A stretch of 28,105 nt of DNA from contig RFPR01000007.1 in assembly GCA_009928265.1 (NCBI GenBank), positions 1 through 28,105 on the forward strand. Direction: 5' to 3'. The first letter of the stretch is position 1; each line of letters opens with the position of its first letter. Below, one piece after another: positions 1-8,085 of this stretch. A program made the translations under genes and the position numbers. Source of the DNA: Pseudomonadota bacterium (GTDB lineage Bacteria; Verrucomicrobiota; Verrucomicrobiia; Chthoniobacterales; UBA6821). A model generated the notes under the pieces. That model was not told where the DNA came from. It was given only the letters and a program-made list of their open reading frames with translations, and searched no databases.

Positions 1-1
1 C

Positions 2-1744
2 CTCGTAAGCACCCACACGATCAACCTCCAGGAACAACTCCTCTACAAGGACATCCCGCTCGCTGCGGGACTCATGGGCGAGGAGATCGAGGCTGTGCTG
101 CTCAAGGGGCGCCAGAACTACGTCTGTCCCACACGGCTCGCGCGCGCCTGCAGGAGCGGGTCCGACCTCTTCACAGCCGAGGAACGTCCGGAGCTGGAAC
201 GCATCCGCGAATGGGCATCCACGACCGCCGACGGCACGCTGAGCGACCTTCCCTTCGAGCCGTCGCGCGAACTCTGGATGCAGGTCTGCAGCGAGCAGCA
301 CCTCTGCACACCAAAAACCTGCGGACGCGACTCGGGCTGCTTCTACCAGTCTGCACGCCGTCGCGCTCAGTCCGCCGATCTCCTCGTCCTCAACCACACT
401 CTCTTCTTCACCCTTCTCGGCGACCCCGACGAGGAAGGGAACGGCTACCTCTTCCCCGATGATTTCGTGATCTTCGACGAGGCCCATACCGTCGAACAGG
501 TCGCCTCACGCCACCTCGGCTTTACCCTCTCCCAGTACGGCCTGCGGCAAACCTTGCAGCGTCTCTACAATCCACGCACCCGCAAGGGACTACTCCAGCA
601 GGCACGGCAACCCGCGACCATCGCCTCGGCCGCAGATCTCCTTCCCGAGGTCGACCGATTCTTCGACCGGCTCGCCGGGGCCTGCAAGTTCCGGCAAGGG
701 CGCGAATTCCGGGTCCGCGGGGAGGCGGCCGCCGACCTTGCTGAGGCTGTGAAGGAAAGTCCCCTTGCCAACGGACTGTCACGCCTTGCGGAGTCGCTGG
801 GGGAGACCATCGCGGCTGTCGAGGAGGAGGGATTGCAGGGTGAAATCCGCGACGCCGCGTCGCGCCTTCGCGATGCCCGCATGGGACTGGCTGGCTTCCT
901 CTCCCAAAACGAACCGGAGCATGTCTATTGGGTTGAGCGCTCAGGCAAGGCCTCCACGTGGACCAGCCTTCACGCCGCGCCCGTCGCAGTGGCACCACTG
1001 CTCGGCCGCCTGCTCTTCCGCGAGGGGGGCACGGCCGTGATGACCAGCGCCACCCTCTCGGTCGGATCCGAGGAACTCGGCTACTTCCGCGGACGCGTCG
1101 GCGCCGAAGAGGTGACGTCGCTCCAACTCGGCTCCCCCTTTGACTACTCACGGCAGATGACCGTAAAACTCGTGCGCAAAATGCCCGAGCCGAAGGATCC
1201 TTCCTACGAGGAGGCACTTGCCAAGTGGATTGCCCACTTCACAGAGGAGAGCAGTGCCCGGGCCTTTGTCCTCTTCACCAGCCACCGGACCATGCAGGCA
1301 GTCGCCACGAGGATGCAGGGACACTTTGACGAAAAAGGCTGGAACCTCATTGTACAGGGATGCGGTCTCTCCAGATCACGGATGCTCGAGGCCTTTCGTG
1401 AAGAGGGTGAGAGTGTTCTCTTCGGTACCGACAGCTTCTGGACCGGAGTCGATCTCCCCGGCGAGGCGCTCTCGAGCGTCATCATCACGCGCCTCCCCTT
1501 TGTCACGCCCGACCATCCCCTCACCGAGGCCAAGCTCGAGCAGATCGAGGCTGAGGGAGGCGACCCCTTCCAGTCCTACTCCCTCCCCGAGGCGATCCTG
1601 AAACTCCGGCAGGGAGTAGGGCGCCTCATCCGGAGCTCCCGTGACCGAGGCTCCATCGTCATCCTCGACAGCCGCATTCTGAGCCGTCCCTACGGAAAAT
1701 CATTTCTGAAAGCCTTGCCGGAATGTCCGGTGGAGGTGCTCTGA
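2..1744 (+). CDS. dinG: ATP-dependent DNA helicase, DinG/XPD (Rad3) family, 5'-truncated by window edge
   Basis: Superfamily 2 iron-sulfur helicase that unwinds DNA 5'-3', a family linked to R-loop and damage processing. The reading frame is open from nt 2, and the first residues include a STHTINLQEQL stretch typical of motif Ia, so the N-terminus with the Walker A loop lies upstream of the window. The DEAH box is at nt 476-487 (IFDEAH). Upstream of it are Cys residues in YVCP, HLCTPKTC and SGCFY contexts, matching the four-Cys Fe-S domain of XPD/DinG. The C-terminal helicase half shows GTDSFWTGVDLPG and QGVGRLIRSS (motif VI). About 580 codons are visible against roughly 640-720 for full-length members, so about 60-140 residues are missing. 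Whether it corresponds to E. coli DinG or its paralogue YoaA cannot be decided here. A hairpin follows directly. Confidence 0.93.
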   Translation, partial: LVSTHTINLQEQLLYKDIPLAAGLMGEEIEAVLLKGRQNYVCPTRLARACRSGSDLFTAEERPELERIREWASTTADGTLSDLPFEPSRELWMQVCSEQHLCTPKTCGRDSGCFYQSARRRAQSADLLVLNHTLFFTLLGDPDEEGNGYLFPDDFVIFDEAHTVEQVASRHLGFTLSQYGLRQTLQRLYNPRTRKGLLQQARQPATIASAADLLPEVDRFFDRLAGACKFRQGREFRVRGEAAADLAEAVKESPLANGLSRLAESLGETIAAVEEEGLQGEIRDAASRLRDARMGLAGFLSQNEPEHVYWVERSGKASTWTSLHAAPVAVAPLLGRLLFREGGTAVMTSATLSVGSEELGYFRGRVGAEEVTSLQLGSPFDYSRQMTVKLVRKMPEPKDPSYEEALAKWIAHFTEESSARAFVLFTSHRTMQAVATRMQGHFDEKGWNLIVQGCGLSRSRMLEAFREEGESVLFGTDSFWTGVDLPGEALSSVIITRLPFVTPDHPLTEAKLEQIEAEGGDPFQSYSLPEAILKLRQGVGRLIRSSRDRGSIVILDSRILSRPYGKSFLKALPECPVEVL

Positions 1745-1764
1745 TCGGGATCTAAAGATCCCGA
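1745..1764 (+). terminator. Perfect 8-bp hairpin after the helicase gene (terminator-like, no U-tract)
   Basis: TCGGGATC-TAAA-GATCCCGA begins at the nucleotide after the helicase stop codon. The stem is perfect with a 4-nt loop, so it could stall or protect a 3' end. No run of T follows, so a classical intrinsic terminator is not shown. The next short palindrome (AGAC-TGAA-GTCT) belongs to the dispersed motif at 1771-1788. Confidence 0.45.
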
Positions 1765-1770
1765 AGGTGT

Positions 1771-1788
1771 GTAGACTGAAGTCTGTTA
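1771..1788 (-). repeat. Dispersed 18-bp intergenic motif, copy 1 (reverse orientation)
   Basis: Read on the minus strand this is TAACAGACTTCAGTCTAC, matching consensus TAAYAGNCTTCAGNCTAM also found near 13105 and 15084. In this copy both variable bases are A/T-changed together, which makes GACTTCAGTC a small palindrome. Confidence 0.5.
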
Positions 1789-1857
1789 AAAAGAATCCGA
1801 GTCCTTGTGCGGCTCTTAGGACTATCTCACAGTGCTTGCAAGCCAGTTGACCTCCCG

Positions 1858-3177
1858 ATGAAAGCCCTGCACCGCTTCTTCTCCCTCTACCTACGCAGTT
1901 GGTGGCTGGCTCCTGTGATTCCGCTGGTTGCGATGGGAATAGGAGGTGTCTGCGTCTGCTTTGCCCCGAGACGCCTTTCCTTTTTCATCAACGCTTTCTC
2001 CATCATTTTCCTACTGGGCCTGCTGGGACTCCTTGTGACCACCGTGTGGAGACTTTTCAAAAAGCGCTGGCTCCCGGCGCTCTTCCATTTCCTGATGATC
2101 CCGGCCTGCCTTCTGCTTATGATTGCAGGATCATTTATTCTAATGTTCGCAGACAAGGATGATTTCGCGGACAATCTCACTATCCCGACCGACATCGAGG
2201 TAGCAACGCCCCTCTCCGAGCGCCCACACGAGCCGGGAATCGCGATTGATCTCTTCCAAAAAATCCTCCTCGACTCCCTGTCTCGACAGGCGGGCGAAGA
2301 CCCGACCATCACGGCACGGCTCCCCTCGCTCGTCGATCTGGCCACCAATCATCCGGATGTTCTGAACCGTTATCTCACCTCCAGTCCCTGCTGGCGGGTC
2401 TTCGAGGAGCATGGCAAGCGCTTCGCCACCAGACGTTGGGCCATCGGTCCGGACTGGGGATGGGATCTGCATGGCTACTACTCGCAGCATGACATCGATA
2501 GGTTCGGGCAATCGGGGATCCCCTCCTTTCAGACGCGCCTGACCCTAGGCCTCGACAAGCAACCATGGTGGAGAGGCGATAAAAACACCACCCGCCTCCG
2601 GGAAGGAGAAAGTGCTCCTGCCATCCTTTCCACGGGGAACGGAATCGATAATAGCCACTCCGTCATCTCGACCGCACCCTTGGCCATCGAGGTGTTTGAA
2701 GAGTCGACGGGCAGGGAACGCCGTCTCACCAAGGCCTCCCTTGCTTTTATCGAGAAGGAACTCGCCGCACTGGCTGCCGATCCCACCGAGAGTATCATGC
2801 GATCCATTTTACCCCCCGGAGCCATCTCGCGCGGCTCCCCGTCACTTGACCTCCTCAACGGCATGCAACCGGGCATCTACGAATCACGTATCCGCGTGAA
2901 TCCCGGCGAACCCGGAAAGATCTACCTCAAGGCCTTCGAGGTGACCAAGGGGACGCCTCTTTCGGAGACCAGTCTCAAGGAGCGAAGCAACGAGTGGGTC
3001 GGATGGTCGGCGGATCCCGGAGAACTCTTCCTCTCCAACACCGACTTCACGATCTACGAGGGGGATTGGGGAAAGCCTTACGCCGCACGATTTGAAGTCT
3101 GGTTCCAGCCCGACTCAGGTGCCCCGGAGCGAAAGCTCCTTGAAAAAGTTTACAAAATCGAGGGCTGGCAAAGGTAG
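1858..3177 (+). CDS. Unknown membrane-anchored protein with large extracytoplasmic domain
   Basis: Not recognised. ATG at 1858 (MKALHRFF) is preferred over an in-frame GTG at 1807, because the 17 extra residues look unlike a normal N-terminus; neither start has a convincing ribosome-binding site. It gives 439 aa. Three hydrophobic stretches lie in the first ~110 residues: one around WWLAPVIPLVAMGIGG, one around FSIIFLLGLLGLLVTTVW and one around LMIPACLLLMIAGSFILMF. About 330 mostly soluble residues without cysteine-rich or catalytic signatures follow. The C-terminal ~100 residues look beta-rich (short alternating segments ending in KVYKIEGW). The gene sits alone between the helicase and a convergent secreted-protein pair. 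It is likely an inner-membrane protein with a periplasmic domain; function unknown. Confidence 0.7.
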   Translation: MKALHRFFSLYLRSWWLAPVIPLVAMGIGGVCVCFAPRRLSFFINAFSIIFLLGLLGLLVTTVWRLFKKRWLPALFHFLMIPACLLLMIAGSFILMFADKDDFADNLTIPTDIEVATPLSERPHEPGIAIDLFQKILLDSLSRQAGEDPTITARLPSLVDLATNHPDVLNRYLTSSPCWRVFEEHGKRFATRRWAIGPDWGWDLHGYYSQHDIDRFGQSGIPSFQTRLTLGLDKQPWWRGDKNTTRLREGESAPAILSTGNGIDNSHSVISTAPLAIEVFEESTGRERRLTKASLAFIEKELAALAADPTESIMRSILPPGAISRGSPSLDLLNGMQPGIYESRIRVNPGEPGKIYLKAFEVTKGTPLSETSLKERSNEWVGWSADPGELFLSNTDFTIYEGDWGKPYAARFEVWFQPDSGAPERKLLEKVYKIEGWQR

Positions 3178-3230
3178 CAGGCGACGGAAACCTGTGGGCG
3201 GGATCAACCACCAGCGTCTCTCTCCATATC

Positions 3231-3252
3231 AGCCCTAGCCTAACAGCCTACC
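3231..3252 (+). repeat. Dispersed CCTAACAG motif, copy 2
   Basis: The gap between the convergent genes ending at 3177 and 3257 holds GCCTAACAGCCTACC preceded by a partial unit AGCCCTA. It matches the CCTAACAG octamer family seen at 13095, 14967, 15082, 22269 and 22379. Confidence 0.5.
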
Positions 3253-3256
3253 TCGG

Positions 3257-3853
3257 TCACGGCGTCTTGTAGTGCAGGCTCACCAGACGAAGTGCTTTTT
3301 CCTTCTCCTCCACAGCGTAATAGTCCAGTTGCAAGTTGACGGAAGGCTGACTCCACTCGTAGACGATGAGGGTGTAGCTCATGCCCTCGGGGACCTTTTC
3401 TCCAGAAGGGCGCTCCTTGATCTGATTCACCAGCAGGGTGCCCGTGCCATAACGATCGTTGATGCGGCGCCGGGTGCGATCGAAGAAATCAAGGGTCTTC
3501 TCAGCATCCCACGCGGAGTCACCATATTGCATTTCGATCTCCACCAGCGATCCCTCCCGGAAGGTGAAGAGCGATTTCTTTAACAATGGATCACCCACCG
3601 CCAACCCCTGCGCCTCGAGGACATCCTTGCCGGGGGATTTTGTGGAGAAACCCGTTTCCTGGGCCTTTACCGCACGAATCATGTCGCGGACTTTTTCCGG
3701 AGAGTCTCCCCAAGCCATCCCGTAGGGAACACGGATCCCCTGCACGGCCGGTTGCTGAGCATTTGCCACAGCGCAACTGAGAAGCAGAAGAAGCATAGGC
3801 GACCATCGGCAGACACCTGCCATCAGCCATGATTGCATCTGCTTTTTCCTCAT
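3257..3853 (-). CDS. Unknown secreted protein
   Basis: 198 aa with a clear Sec signal peptide: basic MRKKQ start, hydrophobic MLLLLLSCAV core and a probable cut after ANA. The mature part opens with VPYGMAWGDSPEKVRDMI; such WGDS-type openings occur in small periplasmic proteins of unknown function. It is otherwise charged, with an apparent strand-rich C-terminus. No cysteine pair or catalytic motif is evident. The ATG (3853-3851) overlaps the stop of the upstream gene as TGATG, so the two are almost certainly translationally coupled and co-transcribed. Function unknown. Confidence 0.75.
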   Translation of the reverse strand: MRKKQMQSWLMAGVCRWSPMLLLLLSCAVANAQQPAVQGIRVPYGMAWGDSPEKVRDMIRAVKAQETGFSTKSPGKDVLEAQGLAVGDPLLKKSLFTFREGSLVEIEMQYGDSAWDAEKTLDFFDRTRRRINDRYGTGTLLVNQIKERPSGEKVPEGMSYTLIVYEWSQPSVNLQLDYYAVEEKEKALRLVSLHYKTP

Positions 3854-4581
3854 CAGGGAGCGGATTCTCCGGCATTCGCCGCCGGATGGAAAGCATCAGT
3901 GGTGCCCGCGGGAGCCTTGGTAGAGACCTCGAGTTTTCCGGCATCCATCGGGACAATCTGCTCAAGACCGCTGACCAGGTAATTTTCCCTGAATTTCCCT
4001 CTTTCCACTGAGATGATTGCTGCTCCCGCCCTTGCCCCATGCGAGCAAAACACTTTGGTCGGGGCAGGCCCCTCGATCAGCGGAATGGTCACCAAGGGCA
4101 GGCCATCTGCCTCCATGTCAACCGAGTCGCTCCTATTCACGGCACGCAAGGAGATCAGAGGCCTTGAATCCAACAGCTCGTCCTCGGCTGCCCTTAGGAC
4201 GATCCGGTCAACAGGAAAAGGGTGGGCCGGATCCTCTTCCGGAACTAGAGGAAAGGTGATGGGGTCATAGGAAGGGAGTGCCAAAAGGCGGATCGGTCCG
4301 CAAACCAGGCCACGCGCGCGGTAGCTCCCGGCGGGGACGTCATTTCCCAAGTCATCCTTCCCGTCCCAGGTCATGATCAGGCCGTTCAGTCCCGAAGGAA
4401 TCGTCTCGACCGTGGCATCGCGGTACAGGAGCCGGACCAAATTGCCCTGTTCAGAAAAGACCCCCATCGTGAGTGGCCCTTCCATGGCCGGGATCGCGAC
4501 GGCAAAGCGCTGTGGCGACGCCGCAAGGAGCGATCCTGACCACGTCGCCAAGAATCCGAGCAGGAGCATCCTGAGATGCAT
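3853..4581 (-). CDS. Unknown secreted protein with FlgD-like Ig motif
   Basis: About 242 aa from ATG 4581; an alternative ATG at 4623 has an AAGGA about 10 nt upstream but gives an unusually long n-region before the hydrophobic core. The signal peptide is MHLRMLLLGFLATWSGSLLA. Residues about 40-92 carry the FlgD-like immunoglobulin signature: a VFSEQGNLVRLL strand pair, then TWDGKDDLGNDVPAGSYRARG. This domain is common in secreted and surface proteins and does not by itself imply a flagellum; no flagellar gene is nearby. The rest is unfamiliar. The end overlaps the start of the downstream secreted protein by one base. It is divergent from the TPR lipoprotein at 4643, leaving about 60 bp for both promoters. 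Confidence 0.72.
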   Translation of the reverse strand: MHLRMLLLGFLATWSGSLLAASPQRFAVAIPAMEGPLTMGVFSEQGNLVRLLYRDATVETIPSGLNGLIMTWDGKDDLGNDVPAGSYRARGLVCGPIRLLALPSYDPITFPLVPEEDPAHPFPVDRIVLRAAEDELLDSRPLISLRAVNRSDSVDMEADGLPLVTIPLIEGPAPTKVFCSHGARAGAAIISVERGKFRENYLVSGLEQIVPMDAGKLEVSTKAPAGTTDAFHPAANAGESAP

Positions 4582-4642
4582 TCCCCGAAGAACTAGTTGC
4601 CATCTCGTATCGTGTCTCTCCATGCTTCGGGGATCCTTGCCT

Positions 4643-5317
4643 ATGAGCCGGCAGCCTCCCAAGACTTTTCAAAGACTCCTTGCCGTCCTGGCGGTCGTCG
4701 CCGCCATTCCCGGGTGTTCAAAGAGGCCTTCGGCCGCTTCTACCCCGCTACAGGCTGACGCCGCATTGCGCACTGCTGCGAAAGCACTCGAAGAGAAAAA
4801 GCCCGACAAGGCGCTGCGGGCACTCGCCCCGGCACTCGAGGTCCGTTCCCAGGATCCTGAAGTGCTCAACATGAAGGGCGCCATCCTGACGAAGCTTAAG
4901 GATTATGCCGGAGCCCAGGCCTGCTATGAGAAAGCCTTGCAGCAATCCCCGGGGTTTTTCCCAGCCCGTTACAACATCGGTGCTCTGATGGCGCTGCGTG
5001 GAGAATGGGAGCCGGCAACCGCCCACTTCAGGAACATGCTGATCGATCAGCCCAATAACGAGCTGGTCCAATACAAGCTTCTGCTCCTGCTCCTTGCACA
5101 CGACTCCGATCCCTTCCTGCAGAAAAAACTCTTCTCCTCGGAGACACCATCGAATACCCCAGGGTGGTATTACGCATCTGCCGCCCGATCCTACAAGCGG
5201 GGTAACCGAAGCGAGGCAGCCAAATTCACTGAGGTCGCCAAGAGCATCTACGGCGACCAGACCGCGATCTTTGAAGAGGAGCTCGAGGAAAGCGGGCTCG
5301 GTACCGCAAAAAAATAA
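4643..5317 (+). CDS. TPR-repeat lipoprotein
   Basis: 224 aa from ATG 4643, chosen because it gives a proper lipoprotein signal: basic n-region, LLAVLAVVAA core, and IPGC as lipobox with the lipid-bearing Cys at residue 25. The reading frame is open further upstream, but that part overlaps the divergent gene. Residues ~45-150 contain tetratricopeptide-like helical pairs (ALEEKKPDKALRALAPALE; LNMKGAILTKLKDYAGAQACYEKALQQSP; RYNIGALMALRGEWEPA), a protein-protein scaffold. The position of the Cys, followed by a Ser/Lys/Pro-rich linker, suggests membrane anchoring with a periplasmic helical domain. It lies 8 nt upstream of hldD and is probably co-transcribed with it. Partner unknown. Confidence 0.82.
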   Translation: MSRQPPKTFQRLLAVLAVVAAIPGCSKRPSAASTPLQADAALRTAAKALEEKKPDKALRALAPALEVRSQDPEVLNMKGAILTKLKDYAGAQACYEKALQQSPGFFPARYNIGALMALRGEWEPATAHFRNMLIDQPNNELVQYKLLLLLLAHDSDPFLQKKLFSSETPSNTPGWYYASAARSYKRGNRSEAAKFTEVAKSIYGDQTAIFEEELEESGLGTAKK

Positions 5318-5325
5318 ATCCGCTC

Positions 5326-6321
5326 ATGTCACCCTCCATTCTCGTCACCGGCGGCGCCGGGCTCATCGGCAGCGCCATCATCAACGCCCTTAACCTGCGT
5401 GGTCAGGAGGACATCCTCGTCACCGACGTTCTCGGCAAAGACGCGAAATGGAAGAATCTCTCCCCACTTCGATTTGCAGATTACCAGCAGGCCGATGCGT
5501 TTCTGGATCGCCTCGAGTGTGAGCCTGAGAGCCTCGACTCGATCCGCACCGTCTTCCACCTCGGTGCATGCTCCGCCACCACCGAGACGGATGCCGGCTA
5601 TCTGATGGAGAATAACTTCGGCTACACCAAGCGTCTCGCGCAGTGGGCGCTGCAGCGAGGAATCCGCTTCGTCTATGCAAGCTCGGCAGCCACCTATGGA
5701 GACGGGACGCTCGGCATGGATGACGGGACGGTCCATATCGAAACACTTAGGCCGCTCAACGCCTACGGCTACTCGAAGCACCTCTTCGACCTCCATGCAA
5801 AGCGCTACGGCTGGCTCGACCGCATCGCCGGTATCAAATACTTCAACGTCTTTGGCCCCAATGAGGGTCATAAGGGCGAGATGCGCAGCCTTGTCTCGAA
5901 GGCCTACGAGCAGATCCTCGAGACCGGAAAGGTCCGCCTCTTCAAGAGCCACCGACCCGACTACAAGAACGGCGAGCAGGTCCGCGACTTCGTTTACGTG
6001 AAGGATGCGGTTGCGATGACGTTGCACATCGCCGATACACCGACAGCCAACGGCCTCTTCAACATCGGCACTGGCGCTCCGCGCACCTGGGTCGATCTGG
6101 CGACGGCGCTATTCGCCGCGCTGGGCCGCAAGCCCGATATCGAGTTCATCGACATGCCCGATCACATCCGCAATCAGTACCAGTACCACACCTGCGCCGA
6201 CATCAGCCGCCTTCGCGCTAGCGGCTGGCAAACGGCACCCACCACTCTGGAAGATTCAGTCAGTGACTATGTGAGGAATTATCTAGTCCCCGGCAAACAT
6301 CTCGGGGATGAAACTGCCTAA
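5326..6321 (+). CDS. hldD: ADP-L-glycero-D-manno-heptose 6-epimerase
   Basis: Extended short-chain dehydrogenase that epimerises ADP-D-glycero-D-manno-heptose at C6, the last step in making the LPS inner-core heptose donor; cytoplasmic, NADP-dependent. 331 aa, close to the usual ~310-330. The Rossmann loop GGAGLIGS is at residues 9-16. The catalytic Tyr147-xxx-Lys151 (YGYSK) and the active-site Ser in YASSAATYG (~118-125) are present. The family-specific segments KYFNVFGPNEGHKGEMRS and VRDFVYVKDAV separate it from generic NAD epimerases. It probably forms an operon with the TPR lipoprotein. The stop TAA (6319-6321) is interleaved with the TAG of convergent yajQ, leaving no room for a terminator. 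Confidence 0.95.
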   Translation: MSPSILVTGGAGLIGSAIINALNLRGQEDILVTDVLGKDAKWKNLSPLRFADYQQADAFLDRLECEPESLDSIRTVFHLGACSATTETDAGYLMENNFGYTKRLAQWALQRGIRFVYASSAATYGDGTLGMDDGTVHIETLRPLNAYGYSKHLFDLHAKRYGWLDRIAGIKYFNVFGPNEGHKGEMRSLVSKAYEQILETGKVRLFKSHRPDYKNGEQVRDFVYVKDAVAMTLHIADTPTANGLFNIGTGAPRTWVDLATALFAALGRKPDIEFIDMPDHIRNQYQYHTCADISRLRASGWQTAPTTLEDSVSDYVRNYLVPGKHLGDETA

Positions 6322-6806
6322 TCCCTGAAGTTCTTAAAACTTAAAGAGACACCAAAGTCCTTCGCGCGGAGGAAGGCGATGACTTCCTGAAGCTCATCTC
6401 GCTTGGTTCCCGTCACGCGGACCTGTCGATCCTGCAGCGAAGCCTGCACCTTGAACTTTTCCGCCTTAATGGCCGAGGTGATCTCCTTCGCCTTGGTTCC
6501 CTCGAGTCCTTGGGTGATGACGAATTCCTGGCGGGTATTACCGATGGAGGAGACCGAGGGGTCCTTCTGCTCGACGTTGCGAAGGTCAACTCCACGCTTG
6601 GCGAGTTTGTTGACCATGATCTCGCGGACACCCTTAAGCTTGTTGGCATCCTCCGCGGAGAGGGTGATGAGTTCCGGCTTGGTCAGCTCGATCTTTGCGC
6701 TGCTTCCCTTGAAGTCGAACCGGGTTGCCAGCTCCTTCACGGCCTGATTGACCGCATTCTCGATCTCCATCCGCTCAATTTCGGAAACAATGTCAAAGGA
6801 AGGCAT
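6318..6806 (-). CDS. yajQ: YajQ family nucleotide-binding protein (UPF0234)
   Basis: 162 aa. The start at 6806 gives MPSFDIVSEIERMEIENAVNQ, the canonical family N-terminus; an upstream in-frame extension is not homologous-looking. Two RRM-like alpha/beta halves are visible: TRFDFKGSSAKIEL with KGVREIMVNKLAKRGVD, and RQEFVITQGLEGTKAKEITSAIK with KVQASLQDRQVRVTGTKRDELQEVIAFLR. Members bind nucleic acid or cyclic di-GMP in characterised species; the ligand here is unknown. It is transcribed away from aroG across a 194-bp gap and ends inside the end of hldD. Confidence 0.95.
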   Translation of the reverse strand: MPSFDIVSEIERMEIENAVNQAVKELATRFDFKGSSAKIELTKPELITLSAEDANKLKGVREIMVNKLAKRGVDLRNVEQKDPSVSSIGNTRQEFVITQGLEGTKAKEITSAIKAEKFKVQASLQDRQVRVTGTKRDELQEVIAFLRAKDFGVSLSFKNFRD

Positions 6807-6942
6807 GGATAAGAGTCTAACGAAGGTAGAAACGCGGGAAAGTGGGAAAGTTTGTGGGGATATTCCCCCTGTCTGATTCCGCCACTTCCTCACCTTTTAC
6901 TTTCCGACTTTTCACCCCCTGGCCCCCTTTTGCGGATTGCAT

Positions 6943-6982
6943 TCCGGGCCATCCGGGAGGATGTTTACGGGCTAGCCCGGAA
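6943..6982 (+). promoter_or_regulatory. Nested inverted repeats in the DAHP synthase leader
   Basis: TTCCGGGC (6943-6950) pairs perfectly with GCCCGGAA (6975-6982). The latter overlaps a 12-bp perfect palindrome CGGGCTAGCCCG (6968-6979), so the two structures are mutually exclusive. They lie 18-58 nt before the ATG at 7001, adjacent to the probable ribosome-binding region. This could be a repressor operator or an attenuator-like switch; I recognise no known operator. The rest of the 6807-7000 gap shows no other gene and no clear promoter hexamers. Confidence 0.4.
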
Positions 6983-7000
6983 ACGGGATTTCACTACCGC

Positions 7001-8056
7001 ATGAGCACCGCCACAGAGACAACTTCGCGACCGGTCACGGAAAACACCCGTGTCCGCGGCGTCACGCGTTTGGTCTCACCTAATGAGGTCAAAAAAAAGA
7101 TTCCCGCCTCTCCCGAGGTGCTTGCCAAGGTTGCGGAGCACCGAGAAACCTGCCGCCGTATCCTGCGCGGAGAGGATCCCCGACTGCTCGTGATCGTGGG
7201 TCCCTGCTCGATCCACGATCCCGTTTCGGCGATGGATTACGCTCGGAAGCTTACAACTCTCTCGGAGGAAGTCTCCGACCGCCTTTTTCTGGTGATGAGG
7301 GTCTATTTCGAGAAGCCCCGCACAACCGTTGGCTGGAAGGGTCTGATTAATGACCCTCATCTCAACGACTCTGGTGACATCGCCCATGGCATCATGGTCG
7401 CACGCCAGCTTCTGCTTGATGTCGCCGCACTGGGCCTTCCCGCTGCCACCGAGGTGCTTGACCCGATCATGCCCCAGTACATCGCCGATCTGATCAGCTG
7501 GGCAGCCATCGGCGCGCGGACCACGGAGTCGCAGACCCATCGTGAGATGGCCAGCGGCCTCTCGATGCCCATCGGCTTCAAGAACGGCACCGACGGCAGC
7601 ATCCAGACGGCGATCGATGCCATGCGCTCCTCCCGCAGCGCGCATGGCTTTCTCGGAATCGATCAGGACGGAATGACCAGCATCATCAAGACGGCAGGCA
7701 ATCCCGATGGGCATCTGGTCCTGCGCGGAGGCCGCGACGGCACCAATTACCACCCCCACCAGACGGCCGACGCCGCAGCGAAGCTCAAGGCCGCCGGAGT
7801 CCCGACGGCCATCATGATCGACTGCAGCCATGCCAACAGCGGTAAGGATCCCGCCCGTCAGCCCGAAGTCTGGAAGAGCATACTCGATCAGCGTGCCGAC
7901 GGCCGCACCGATATCGTCGGAGCCATGCTGGAGAGTCATCTTGAATTCGGCGCCCAGAATCTAGGCGACGATCCGTCAAAGCTCCGCTACGGCGTCTCGA
8001 TCACCGATGCGTGCCTCGACTGGGAGGCGACGGCCGCACTGCTCCGTGTTTCCTGA
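7001..8056 (+). CDS. aroG: 3-deoxy-7-phosphoheptulonate (DAHP) synthase, class I (AroG/F/H type)
   Basis: Condenses phosphoenolpyruvate and erythrose-4-phosphate into DAHP, committing carbon to the shikimate pathway; metal-dependent, cytoplasmic. 351 aa from ATG 7001 (MSTATETTS), very close to E. coli AroG. The frame is open upstream to 6842, but that extension lacks a credible start and is not homologous-looking. Landmarks are GPCSIHDP (67-74), the RVYFEKPRTTVGWKGLINDP segment (100-119), GARTTESQTHREMASGLS, GFKNGTDGS, LRGGRDGTNYH and DCSHANSGKD, covering the PEP- and metal-binding residues of the I-alpha group. Which amino acid feeds back on it cannot be read here. It heads a probable operon with an exonuclease (29 nt downstream) and a PAP2 phosphatase, which share no obvious pathway with it. 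Confidence 0.95.
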   Translation: MSTATETTSRPVTENTRVRGVTRLVSPNEVKKKIPASPEVLAKVAEHRETCRRILRGEDPRLLVIVGPCSIHDPVSAMDYARKLTTLSEEVSDRLFLVMRVYFEKPRTTVGWKGLINDPHLNDSGDIAHGIMVARQLLLDVAALGLPAATEVLDPIMPQYIADLISWAAIGARTTESQTHREMASGLSMPIGFKNGTDGSIQTAIDAMRSSRSAHGFLGIDQDGMTSIIKTAGNPDGHLVLRGGRDGTNYHPHQTADAAAKLKAAGVPTAIMIDCSHANSGKDPARQPEVWKSILDQRADGRTDIVGAMLESHLEFGAQNLGDDPSKLRYGVSITDACLDWEATAALLRVS

Positions 8057-8085
8057 TTCCCTCTTTTCCAGTGCTCAATCCGGCG

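Noticed and set aside
5329..6027. 232-codon antisense frame inside hldD
   Set aside because: hldD is full length with its catalytic motifs; the opposite frame shows only composition-driven sequence.
6842..7000. In-frame 53-codon N-terminal extension of DAHP synthase
   Set aside because: The ATG at 7001 gives the normal family length and N-terminus; the extension begins at a poor GTG and covers the leader hairpins.
7076..7939. 287-codon antisense frame inside the DAHP synthase gene
   Set aside because: Shadow of aroG: no start signal, no family resemblance.
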